NCBI GenBank assembly: GCA_000171875.1 | Contig: ABHI01000001.1 | Location: 186,001 to 250,000, forward strand | Length of the DNA: 64,000 bases | From: Flavobacteriales bacterium ALC-1 | Lineage (GTDB): Bacteria; Bacteroidota; Bacteroidia; Flavobacteriales; Flavobacteriaceae | Reading direction: 5' to 3' | In this document: positions 9,028 to 16,502 of the stretch, one piece after another | Layout of the letters: each line of letters starts with the position of its first letter | How positions within the stretch are numbered: the first letter of the stretch is position 1 | Notes under the pieces: model-generated | What the model was told of the DNA's origin: nothing | Seen by the model: the letters and a program-made list of their open reading frames with translations, nothing else | Databases searched by the model: none | Program-made: the position numbers and the translations under genes

Positions 9028-9474
9028 ATGGCACATTCATTAACATATATATTCTTTAAAATGAAGTTGATTCAGCCTTCAGAGGATACTATTATGGATT
9101 GGAAAGATGTTAATGCTGTAAATAAATTAGAGTATGCACTTGTGCATGGCAATTATAAAACGCGTCAATTCGCTGCTGAAGCTTTAGAGAAAGTGGGGCA
9201 ACCATCTTCTATTCCCATTCTACTTAAAGCTATGAATGATAAAATTCAAAAGGTATCTATTGCAGCTTTAAATGCCCTCGAAGCATTAGGATGTACTGAT
9301 GATTTGGTTATTTCTATTACTAGAAAACGTTTTAATTGGGTTAAAGAACTTCGTGATAAAGAAGAAAAAACCAAAGTAAAAAAAGATAAAAAACATAATA
9401 TTTACCGCTGGAAACGTGCTAGTAAAGCATCTTTTGACCGTGTTAAAGAACAACTAAAGAAACCTATCCGCTAG
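9028..9474 (+). CDS. HEAT-repeat protein
   Basis: A 148-residue cytosolic protein. Residues about 40-105 hold two HEAT-type helical pairs (TRQFAAEALEKVGQPSSIPI and KVSIAALNALEALGCTDD). The C-terminal 40 residues are strongly basic. The start at 9028 is my preference; an ATG at 9061 is possible, and the residues between would be MAHSLTYIFFK. HEAT repeats are usually protein-binding scaffolds; the partner is unknown. It converges with the GSCFA gene with only 13 bases between them. Confidence 0.75.
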   Translation: MAHSLTYIFFKMKLIQPSEDTIMDWKDVNAVNKLEYALVHGNYKTRQFAAEALEKVGQPSSIPILLKAMNDKIQKVSIAALNALEALGCTDDLVISITRKRFNWVKELRDKEEKTKVKKDKKHNIYRWKRASKASFDRVKEQLKKPIR

Positions 9475-9487
9475 ATGTATTACCTAG

Positions 9488-10438
9488 TCAAAATTTAAAA
9501 TGCGGATGTTTTATACACAAGTCTTTTATATGAGACTGAAGCTTGGTTACAAACAATTGATGTGCTTCAGAATTTGGATTAAAAGGCTTGTGTTTTAAAC
9601 CTTTCTGAATTACATCTACGTCCTGCATGATAAGTTCCGTATTTTCTAAAATCCAAACATGTTTAAACTTATCCCAAATATAATTTATGGCGACGCTATT
9701 AGGATGAAGCATATCAGCTTCATAGAAACGATAATCACGTAACTCATCTATCATAATCTCATAAGACGGAAAATAATAGTTTTGCTTTCTAGGTTCAACA
9801 ACATTATGGATTGCAGTAATTAAATGCGATTTGCTTTGCGTATTTTCTACAAAACCGTCTTTGGTATGACGCACTGGAGATACCGTAAAAATGAAATTCA
9901 CTTTTGAGTTAATACTTCTGACCAAACTAACTATGGCTTCAAGCGATTCTGAGATTTGCTCTACTGAAAGTAACTCTTTTAAAAACTGTTTTTGTGGCAA
10001 TTTATGACAATTCGCTACAATAGCATCTGATGAAATATGTCTATATACCCAACTTGTACCTAGCGTTATTATAATATGTGTTGTATTATGAAGTTGCTCA
10101 CAAACTTTATCAATTTGAGTATTTAAAACAGTAAGCAATTCTTCTTTTGAAGTATTATTTAATTTAGAATGTGCATCTAAACAACACCATAGTTCATTAT
10201 GAAAATGCAAGTCCTCCTCCGTGTAATAATCTTTGTTTATTGAACGCGTTACTAAATTTTCAATCGCTAAGGGATGAAATAAAATTCCGAAAGGATTTAC
10301 TACAGATTGAAACTTAAAGTACTCAAATTTATCACCTATGTTTTCAGAAAAACATGAGCCTAATAAAGTAACCTTAGAATCATAATCTATTTGATTATGA
10401 GGTTGTTCTTTAAGCGGTATTTGTGTTTGTAGTTTCAT
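9488..10438 (-). CDS. GSCFA-family protein
   Basis: A 316-residue protein with the family motif GSCFSENIG (about 27-35), which resembles the block I Ser of SGNH/GDSL-type hydrolases, plus IITLGTSWVY and a late DMLHPNSVAINYIW with the His expected for the catalytic pair. The family is common in Bacteroidota; substrate is not established. Follows alaS on the same strand, separated by a dispersed palindromic element. Confidence 0.85.
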   Translation of the reverse strand: MKLQTQIPLKEQPHNQIDYDSKVTLLGSCFSENIGDKFEYFKFQSVVNPFGILFHPLAIENLVTRSINKDYYTEEDLHFHNELWCCLDAHSKLNNTSKEELLTVLNTQIDKVCEQLHNTTHIIITLGTSWVYRHISSDAIVANCHKLPQKQFLKELLSVEQISESLEAIVSLVRSINSKVNFIFTVSPVRHTKDGFVENTQSKSHLITAIHNVVEPRKQNYYFPSYEIMIDELRDYRFYEADMLHPNSVAINYIWDKFKHVWILENTELIMQDVDVIQKGLKHKPFNPNSEAHQLFVTKLQSHIKDLCIKHPHFKF

Positions 10439-10440
10439 AA

Positions 10441-10467
10441 TGGATTCCGCATCAAGTGCGAAATGAC
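10441..10467 (-). repeat. Dispersed palindromic element (TTTCGCACTTGATGCGGAATC type)
   Basis: On the minus strand it reads GTCATTTCGCACTTGATGCG then GAATCCA, with complementary arms CGCA(CTT)/(ATG)TGCG-like around a short loop. It fills the 33-base gap between alaS and the GSCFA gene. Confidence 0.6.
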
Positions 10468-10471
10468 AAAC

Positions 10472-13084
10472 TTAAAGATAATTTTTAGCAGCCTTCAAAG
10501 CGGCATCAATACCAGCAGGGTTTTTTCCGCCAGCTGTAGCAAAAAATGGTTGACCTCCACCTCCACCTTGGATGTGTTTACCTAACTCTCTAACTATAGT
10601 ACCAGCATTTAAATCTTTACTAGCAACTAACTCTTTTGAAATATAACAAGATAGAATCGCCTTTCCATTATTTTCAGATCCAAATAATAAGAACAGGTTT
10701 TTAAATTGACTTCCTAACTCAAAGGATACATCCTTTATACCTCCAGCATCTAAATCTAACTTCTTAGCTAAAAACTGAACCCCATTAATTTCAGTCAACT
10801 CATTTTTAAGTTCACCTTTAATGTTCTTCGCTTTATCTTTTAATAAATTTTCAATCTGCTTCTTTAAATCTGTATTTTCATCTTGCAGATTCTGTAATGC
10901 TTTAAGGGGTTCTTTAGCGTTGTTGAGTAAATCCTTCATTTCAAAATACACTCTGTTATTTTCAAAATAAAAGTCCTTTACTGCATCATTAGTTATGGCT
11001 TCAATACGACGAATACCTGAAGCTACCGCACTTTCAGAAGTAATCTTAAAATGCCATATGTCCGCCGTATTATTGACATGAGTACCTCCGCAAAGTTCTA
11101 TAGATTGTCCAAATCGAATTGTACGAACATTATCACCATATTTTTCACCAAAGAGCGACATTGCACCATCAGCAATGGCTTGTTCTTTTGGCACGCTTCT
11201 GTTTTCTTCTAAAGGTAATTTACCTTCAATACGAGAATTTACAAAATTTTCTACATCACGTAATTCTTCTAGAGTAAGTTTAGAGAAATGTGAAAAGTCA
11301 AAACGTAAGTGTTTAGAATGAACCGCAGACCCTTTTTGCTCTACATGGTCCCCTAAAACTTCTCTTAATGCCTGATGCAATAAATGCGTAGCAGTATGAT
11401 TACACTCTGTTCTATATCGCTGCTTAATGTCTACTACGGCTTTTAAAACCTCATCGCTATGCTTCGGTAAATTCTTAGTAAAATGGATAATAAGATTATT
11501 TTCCTTTTTGGTATCTAAAATATAAACCACATCTCCATGTTCATCTTCTAAATAACCCTTATCACCGACTTGTCCACCGCCTTCAGGATAAAATGGTGTT
11601 ATATTAAATACCAGCTGATACATTTCACCATCTTTTTTAGAGGTTACTTTTCTATATCGTGTTATTTTCACGTGCGCTTCAAGCGTATCGTAACCGATAA
11701 ATTCTTCTACTTCATCATGATGCAAAATGGTCCAATCATCCGATTTTAACTCTGATGCTTCTCGTCCACGATCTTGTTGCGCTTTAAGAGATGTTTTAAA
11801 CTCTTCTGCATTATAAGTATAACCTTTCTCTCTAAGGATAAGGTCTGTTAAATCTTCAGGAAAACCATACGTATCTTTAAGTTCAAATACTTTAGACCCA
11901 GAAATTTCTTTTGTTTTAGAAGTCTTAACAATTCCATCTAAAAGAACTAGACCCTGCTCTAAGGTTCTCAAAAATGAACTCTCTTCTTCTTTAATAACAT
12001 TTTCAATTAATTGTTTTTGAGCCTTTAACTCAGGAAATGCTTTTCCCATTTTCTTACTCAAAATGTTAACTAATCGATAGATAAAAGGTTCTTTTTTATC
12101 TAAAAACGTAAACCCGTATCGTACAGCACGACGTAAAATTCTACGAATTACATAACCTGCACCATTATTACTTGGTAACTGACCATCTGCTATAGAAAAT
12201 GCTACTGCTCTTACATGGTCAGAAATTACACGAATTGCTACATCAACCTTCTCATCTTTGCCATAATCTTTATGAGTTATGGCTTCAATTTCGCGGATAA
12301 TTGGTGTAAAAACATCCGTATCGTAATTAGATTGTACTCCTTGTAACACCATACATAGACGTTCAAAGCCCATTCCTGTATCAATATGCTTATTTGGTAA
12401 AGTTTCTAAAGACTTATTTGCTTTACGATTGTATTGCATAAACACGAGGTTCCAAATTTCTACAACCTGTGGATGATCCATATTTACTAAAGACTTTCCA
12501 TCTACCTTGCTTTTTTCTTCCTCAGAACGAATATCTACATGGATCTCACTACATGGCCCACAAGGGCCTTGGTCTCCCATTTCCCAGAAGTTATCCTTTT
12601 TATTTCCCATAAGGATACGATCTTCTGGGATGAACTCTTTCCAAAGGTCGTATGCTTCTTGATCCATTTTTAAATTATCGGCATCGTTGCTACCTTCAAA
12701 AACAGTAACGTACAGCATATCTTTATCGATACCATAAACTTCCGTCAACAATTCCCAAGCCCAAGCAATAGCTTCTTTTTTAAAGTAATCTCCAAAAGAC
12801 CAATTACCCAACATTTCAAAAAGCGTATGATGATACGTATCATAACCTACTTCTTCTAAATCATTATGCTTACCTGAAACGCGAAGACATTTTTGACTAT
12901 CTGCAATCCTATTTTTCTTAGGATCTGCATTACCTAAAAAATACTCTTTAAAAGGAGCCATACCAGAGTTAACAAACATTAAGGTAGGGTCATCTTTTAA
13001 TACCATAGGAGCAGAAGGCACAATGAGGTGTTGCTTTCCTTCAAAGAAATTTAAAAATTTAGAACGAATTTCTTGAGATTTCAT
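10472..13084 (-). CDS. alaS: Alanyl-tRNA synthetase
   Basis: 870 residues, full length. Class II catalytic core at the N-terminus ([36 protein letters not shown]), then the editing domain with zinc ligands [11 protein letters not shown] and CGGTHVNNT, a coiled-coil segment (about 720-760), and the C-Ala domain ending [19 protein letters not shown]. Charges tRNA-Ala and clears mischarged Ser/Gly. Divergent from the M23 peptidase gene. Confidence 0.97.
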   Translation of the reverse strand: MKSQEIRSKFLNFFEGKQHLIVPSAPMVLKDDPTLMFVNSGMAPFKEYFLGNADPKKNRIADSQKCLRVSGKHNDLEEVGYDTYHHTLFEMLGNWSFGDYFKKEAIAWAWELLTEVYGIDKDMLYVTVFEGSNDADNLKMDQEAYDLWKEFIPEDRILMGNKKDNFWEMGDQGPCGPCSEIHVDIRSEEEKSKVDGKSLVNMDHPQVVEIWNLVFMQYNRKANKSLETLPNKHIDTGMGFERLCMVLQGVQSNYDTDVFTPIIREIEAITHKDYGKDEKVDVAIRVISDHVRAVAFSIADGQLPSNNGAGYVIRRILRRAVRYGFTFLDKKEPFIYRLVNILSKKMGKAFPELKAQKQLIENVIKEEESSFLRTLEQGLVLLDGIVKTSKTKEISGSKVFELKDTYGFPEDLTDLILREKGYTYNAEEFKTSLKAQQDRGREASELKSDDWTILHHDEVEEFIGYDTLEAHVKITRYRKVTSKKDGEMYQLVFNITPFYPEGGGQVGDKGYLEDEHGDVVYILDTKKENNLIIHFTKNLPKHSDEVLKAVVDIKQRYRTECNHTATHLLHQALREVLGDHVEQKGSAVHSKHLRFDFSHFSKLTLEELRDVENFVNSRIEGKLPLEENRSVPKEQAIADGAMSLFGEKYGDNVRTIRFGQSIELCGGTHVNNTADIWHFKITSESAVASGIRRIEAITNDAVKDFYFENNRVYFEMKDLLNNAKEPLKALQNLQDENTDLKKQIENLLKDKAKNIKGELKNELTEINGVQFLAKKLDLDAGGIKDVSFELGSQFKNLFLLFGSENNGKAILSCYISKELVASKDLNAGTIVRELGKHIQGGGGGQPFFATAGGKNPAGIDAALKAAKNYL

Positions 13085-13139
13085 ATACTGAAATTATAGC
13101 TTGTTTCTAATTAATTACCACAATTGCAAAACAATTTTT

Positions 13140-13147
13140 TATCTTTG
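13140..13147 (+). promoter_or_regulatory. -7 promoter box (TATCTTTG) upstream of the M23 gene
   Basis: Exact match to the Bacteroidota -7 consensus TAnnTTTG, 68 bases upstream of the M23 start. No TTG was found at the best -33 spacing, so the call is on the -7 box only. Confidence 0.4.
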
Positions 13148-13215
13148 GTCGTTACTCTGATAAAAGGAGCTTGTTTTGTGAGCTTATTAGCTGCAAAAAT
13201 AGCATAAATTCAAAC

Positions 13216-14187
13216 ATGGCTAAGGTAAAATATTATTATGATTCCGAAACGCTTTCTTATCGTAAGATAAAGCGCAAAAAAACCACTACACTAAAGTACG
13301 CTGTTGCTTTCTTGACTGCTGCTGCATTATTCGGATTTCTTTGTTTTTTCATTGCTAGTCAATATCTCGAATCACCTAAAGAGCGCCAATTAGCAAGAGA
13401 ATTGCAAAATATGGAATTGCAATATGAGTTAATCAATAAGCGTATGGATGATGCTATTGCTGCTTTAGAAAATGTGGAAGAACGCGACAATGCCATTTAT
13501 AGACTTTATTTTGAAGCTAACCCAATTCCAGAAGAACAAAGACGTGCTGGTTTTGGTGGGATTAATCGCTACAAAAAATTTGAAGGTTTCGACAATTCGC
13601 AATTAATAGCAGAAAGTAATAAACGTTTAGATATTTTAGAAAAAGCTGTTGTAGTACAATCTAGATCCTTAGACGAAATTGCCAAACTTGCAGAGGACAA
13701 AGAAAAATTTTTAGAAGCCATACCTGCAATTCAGCCTGTGAACAATCTCAATTTAACACGTATGGCATCTGGTTATGGTTACAGAACAGATCCATTTACT
13801 AAAGTGAGAAAGTTTCATTTTGGCATGGATTTTACAGCGCCAAGAGGTACACCAGTTTATGCTTCAGGAGATGGAGTTATAAAGCGAGCTGATAATGGGT
13901 CTACTGGTTATGGCAACCATATTAGAATAGATCATGGCTATGGTTACATTTCACTATATGCACATTTGTACAAGTATAATGTTAAAGTAAACCAACGTGT
14001 TAAGCGTGGTGATTTAATTGGTTTTGTTGGTAGTACAGGACGTTCGGAAGCACCTCATCTACATTACGAAGTGTTTAAAGACGGAGAACGTATTAACCCA
14101 ATTAATTTTTATTACGGAAACTTATCTGCTGAAGAGTATGACAAATTGTTGAAGAAAGCCTCATTAGAAAATCAATCCCTCGATTAA
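13216..14187 (+). CDS. M23-family metallopeptidase, membrane anchored
   Basis: I take the ATG at 13216 (MAKVKYYYDSETLSYRKI) rather than the upstream TTG at 13171. One membrane helix at about residues 25-48 is followed by a coiled-coil-prone stretch and a C-terminal LytM domain with both zinc motifs: HFGMDFTAPRGTPVYASGDG (H and D ligands) and HLHYEVF (HxH). It should cleave or bind peptidoglycan crosslinks in the periplasm. It is followed after one base by the MerR-type gene, starting a run to 16414. Confidence 0.92.
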   Translation: MAKVKYYYDSETLSYRKIKRKKTTTLKYAVAFLTAAALFGFLCFFIASQYLESPKERQLARELQNMELQYELINKRMDDAIAALENVEERDNAIYRLYFEANPIPEEQRRAGFGGINRYKKFEGFDNSQLIAESNKRLDILEKAVVVQSRSLDEIAKLAEDKEKFLEAIPAIQPVNNLNLTRMASGYGYRTDPFTKVRKFHFGMDFTAPRGTPVYASGDGVIKRADNGSTGYGNHIRIDHGYGYISLYAHLYKYNVKVNQRVKRGDLIGFVGSTGRSEAPHLHYEVFKDGERINPINFYYGNLSAEEYDKLLKKASLENQSLD

Positions 14188-14188
14188 G

Positions 14189-14518
14189 ATGCATATAGAA
14201 TTACCAGAAAAACGTTATTATGGTATTGGCGAAGTCGCCAAAGCCTTTAAAGTAAATGCCTCATTAATTCGCTTTTGGGAAAAAGAATTTGATGTTATTA
14301 AGCCTAAAAAAAATGCAAAAGGCAACCGTAAGTTTACTCCTGAAGACATTAAAAATCTAAAGTTTATATACCATCTCGTTAAAGAACGTGGTTTTACACT
14401 AGAAGGTGCAAAAACGCATTTAAAGGAAGAAAAGAAACAAGCTTTAGAAAAATACCAAATCATAGAAAAACTTGAAGATATAAAAGCTCAATTAGTTAAA
14501 ATAAAAACTCAACTTTAA
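14189..14518 (+). CDS. MerR-family transcriptional regulator
   Basis: 109 residues: an N-terminal winged helix-turn-helix (YYGIGEVAKAFKVNASLIRFWEKEFDVI) with the MerR pattern, a wing KGNRKFTPEDIKNLKFIYHLV, and a short C-terminal coiled coil (LEKYQIIEKLEDIKAQLVKIKTQL region). There is no effector-binding domain and no Cys cluster, so the inducer is not a metal bound by Cys. Starts one base after the M23 gene and precedes lemA, so it may control its own operon. Confidence 0.88.
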   Translation: MHIELPEKRYYGIGEVAKAFKVNASLIRFWEKEFDVIKPKKNAKGNRKFTPEDIKNLKFIYHLVKERGFTLEGAKTHLKEEKKQALEKYQIIEKLEDIKAQLVKIKTQL

Positions 14519-14530
14519 AACTTATTTATT

Positions 14531-15130
14531 ATGAAAAAATGGCTCATTCCTTTAATAATTATAGGATTATTAGCAATCGCTCTCTATTCTTGGGGAAAAG
14601 GATTTAATAATACAGCTGTAGAATATGAAGCTGATGCCAAAACAGCTTGGTCTAACGTAGAGAGTTCATATCAGCGAAGAAATGACCTTATTGGTAATTT
14701 AATAAAAACTGTACAAGGTGCTGCTGATTTTGAAAGAACTACTTTAAGAGAAGTTATTGAAGCTAGAGCAAAAGCAACATCTACAACAATTGACGCTAGT
14801 GGCATAACACCAGAAAACATGGCACAGTTTCAGCAAGCACAGAGTGGTTTAAGCGGTGCACTATCTAAACTATTAGTTTCTGTAGAACGCTACCCTGAAT
14901 TAAAAGCCAATCAGAATTTCTTAGAATTACAAAGTCAGCTTGAAGGCACAGAAAATCGTATAAATGTTGCCAGAGATCGTTATAACGAAAAAGTTAACAT
15001 CTACGATATCCACACTACTAAATTCCCTGGTAAACTACTAGCTGGAATGTTTGGATTTGAAGAAATGCCACGATACAAAGCAGATCCTGGAAGTGAAAAT
15101 GCACCAGATGTAGAATTTGACTTTAAATAA
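14531..15130 (+). CDS. lemA: LemA-family membrane protein
   Basis: 199 residues with one N-terminal membrane helix (about 4-22), then the LemA pattern WSNVESSYQRRNDLIGNLIKTVQ, SGLSGALSKLLVSVERYPELKANQNF and FPGKLLAGMFGFEEMPRY. Coiled helical protein facing outside. LemA next to two TPM-domain genes is a recurrent set in many bacteria; function in envelope quality control is suspected, not proven. Confidence 0.93.
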   Translation: MKKWLIPLIIIGLLAIALYSWGKGFNNTAVEYEADAKTAWSNVESSYQRRNDLIGNLIKTVQGAADFERTTLREVIEARAKATSTTIDASGITPENMAQFQQAQSGLSGALSKLLVSVERYPELKANQNFLELQSQLEGTENRINVARDRYNEKVNIYDIHTTKFPGKLLAGMFGFEEMPRYKADPGSENAPDVEFDFK

Positions 15131-15139
15131 AATCTAACC

Positions 15140-15577
15140 ATGTCTAATCTTGAAGATTTTCTCACTTCTAAAGAGGAAGAGGAAATCGTTGAAGCTATTC
15201 GTATCGCTGAGTGTGATACTTCAGGTGAAATTCGTGTTCATATAGAGCGTAATTGCAATATAGATGTTTACGAACGTGCACTTGATGTGTTTCATATTCT
15301 AAAGATGGATAACACTAAACAGCAAAATGGTGTACTTATATATGTCGCTGTTGACAATAAATCCTTTGTCATTTTTGGAGATCATGGCATCAACAATATT
15401 GTAGGTACTGATTTTTGGAATTCTACACGAGATAAAATTGCTTCGCAATTTAAGGTTGGTAATTTCAAACAAGGTATTATAGATGGTGTGACAGAAGCAG
15501 GCAAAGCCCTTTCTAAGCATTTTCCCTGGGAACATGGAGACCATGACGAATTAGATAATACAATCTCAAAAGCCTAA
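15140..15577 (+). CDS. TPM-domain protein, soluble form
   Basis: 145 residues without signal peptide or membrane helix. It carries one TPM (TLP18.3/Psb32/MOLO-1) domain: EEEIVEAIRIAECDTSGEIRVHIE, VLIYVAVDNKSFVIFGDHGI, and NFKQGIIDGVTEAGKAL. Lies between lemA (9 bases before) and the secreted TPM gene, overlapping its start in TAATG, so translation is probably coupled. Confidence 0.9.
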   Translation: MSNLEDFLTSKEEEEIVEAIRIAECDTSGEIRVHIERNCNIDVYERALDVFHILKMDNTKQQNGVLIYVAVDNKSFVIFGDHGINNIVGTDFWNSTRDKIASQFKVGNFKQGIIDGVTEAGKALSKHFPWEHGDHDELDNTISKA

Positions 15578-16422
15578 TGCCACAACTAAAACATATAGCG
15601 TTTAGGTTATTTTTTATTCTATTTTTAGTAAGCCCTTTTATTGGTTTTGCTCAATATGATATTCCAGAAAAACCTGAGTTTCAAACGAGTGTTTATGATA
15701 ACGACATTAAATTGTTGTCAGCTATAGAAAAAAAGAGCTTAGAAGAGAAACTTATTCGATATTCTGACACCACCTCAACTCAAATTGTTGTTATAATTAT
15801 AAGTTCTACTAATGGTGAATATATTAACTATTTGGGAGCGCAATGGGGAGAAAAATGGGAAATAGGACAAGCAGATAAAGACAATGGTATTCTTATACTA
15901 TTAGCTAAAGACGATCGTAAAATTGGCATCAATACTGGTAAAGGTGTAGAACATTTGCTTACCGATGCCATGAGCAAACGTATTATCGATAGAGATATAA
16001 TCCCTTATTTTAAACGTAACGATTACTATGGTGGACTAAACAGGGCTACCGATGCCATTTTTGAAGTAATGAATGGTGAATACGAAGGCACCAGGCAAAA
16101 TAATGACGTTCGCTTTCCTTTTGAAATTTTTATTTTCCTATTCATCATTTTTATCATTTTCATCATCGCTATTTCTAAAAGTCGCGGCGGAGGAAGAGGT
16201 GGTAATGGCGGTAATCGTAATAATGATGAGGCTAGAAGCATTCTTGAAGCTATAATCCTAAGTATATGGGGCGCGGAAGTTATTCTAGAGGTTCTTCTTC
16301 TGGTGGCGGAATTTTGGAGGAGGTTTTGGAGGCGGTTCTTCTTCTGGAGGTGGCTTTGGAGGTGGCTTCGGAGGCGGAAGCTTCGGAGGTGGTGGCGCTT
16401 CTGGGGGATGGTGATGCAGTAA
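15577..16422 (+). CDS. Secreted TPM-domain protein, YgcG-like, with frameshifted Gly-rich tail
   Basis: Signal peptide (about 8-25, ending GFAQ), TPM domain (about 45-165: STQIVVIIISSTNGEYINYL, NGILILLAKDDRKIGINTGKG), then a membrane helix (about 183-200). The normal tail should be Gly/Ser-rich. Here the frame as read turns into WRRFWRRFFFWRW-type sequence. Following it in other frames restores GRGSYSRGSSSGGG and then GFGGGSFGGGGASGGW with a TGA at 16412-16414. Two missing bases, near 16264 (an A) and 16311 (a G), explain this; the intended stop is therefore probably 16414. Confidence 0.85.
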   Translation: MPQLKHIAFRLFFILFLVSPFIGFAQYDIPEKPEFQTSVYDNDIKLLSAIEKKSLEEKLIRYSDTTSTQIVVIIISSTNGEYINYLGAQWGEKWEIGQADKDNGILILLAKDDRKIGINTGKGVEHLLTDAMSKRIIDRDIIPYFKRNDYYGGLNRATDAIFEVMNGEYEGTRQNNDVRFPFEIFIFLFIIFIIFIIAISKSRGGGRGGNGGNRNNDEARSILEAIILSIWGAEVILEVLLLVAEFWRRFWRRFFFWRWLWRWLRRRKLRRWWRFWGMVMQ

Positions 16423-16457
16423 GCAGTAAGCAGTAAGCAGTAAGCAGTAAGCAGTAA
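16416..16457. repeat. Six tandem copies of GCAGTAA
   Basis: Six perfect 7-bp units plus a partial seventh (GC) sit directly after the TPM stop, between two convergent genes. The unit contains TAA, so reading in any frame soon ends in a stop, including the frameshifted TPM reading. Confidence 0.95.
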
Positions 16458-16502
16458 GCTAAAATTTAAAATCTATACCGTACTTTTCTCTTAAAATATA
16501 GA

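Noticed and set aside
13171-13215. TTG start for the M23 peptidase
   Set aside because: Extra residues (MFCELISCKNSINSN) do not resemble the family; the ATG at 13216 gives a normal N-terminus.
16416-16457. CRISPR array
   Set aside because: Units are 7 bp and contiguous, without spacers or cas genes.
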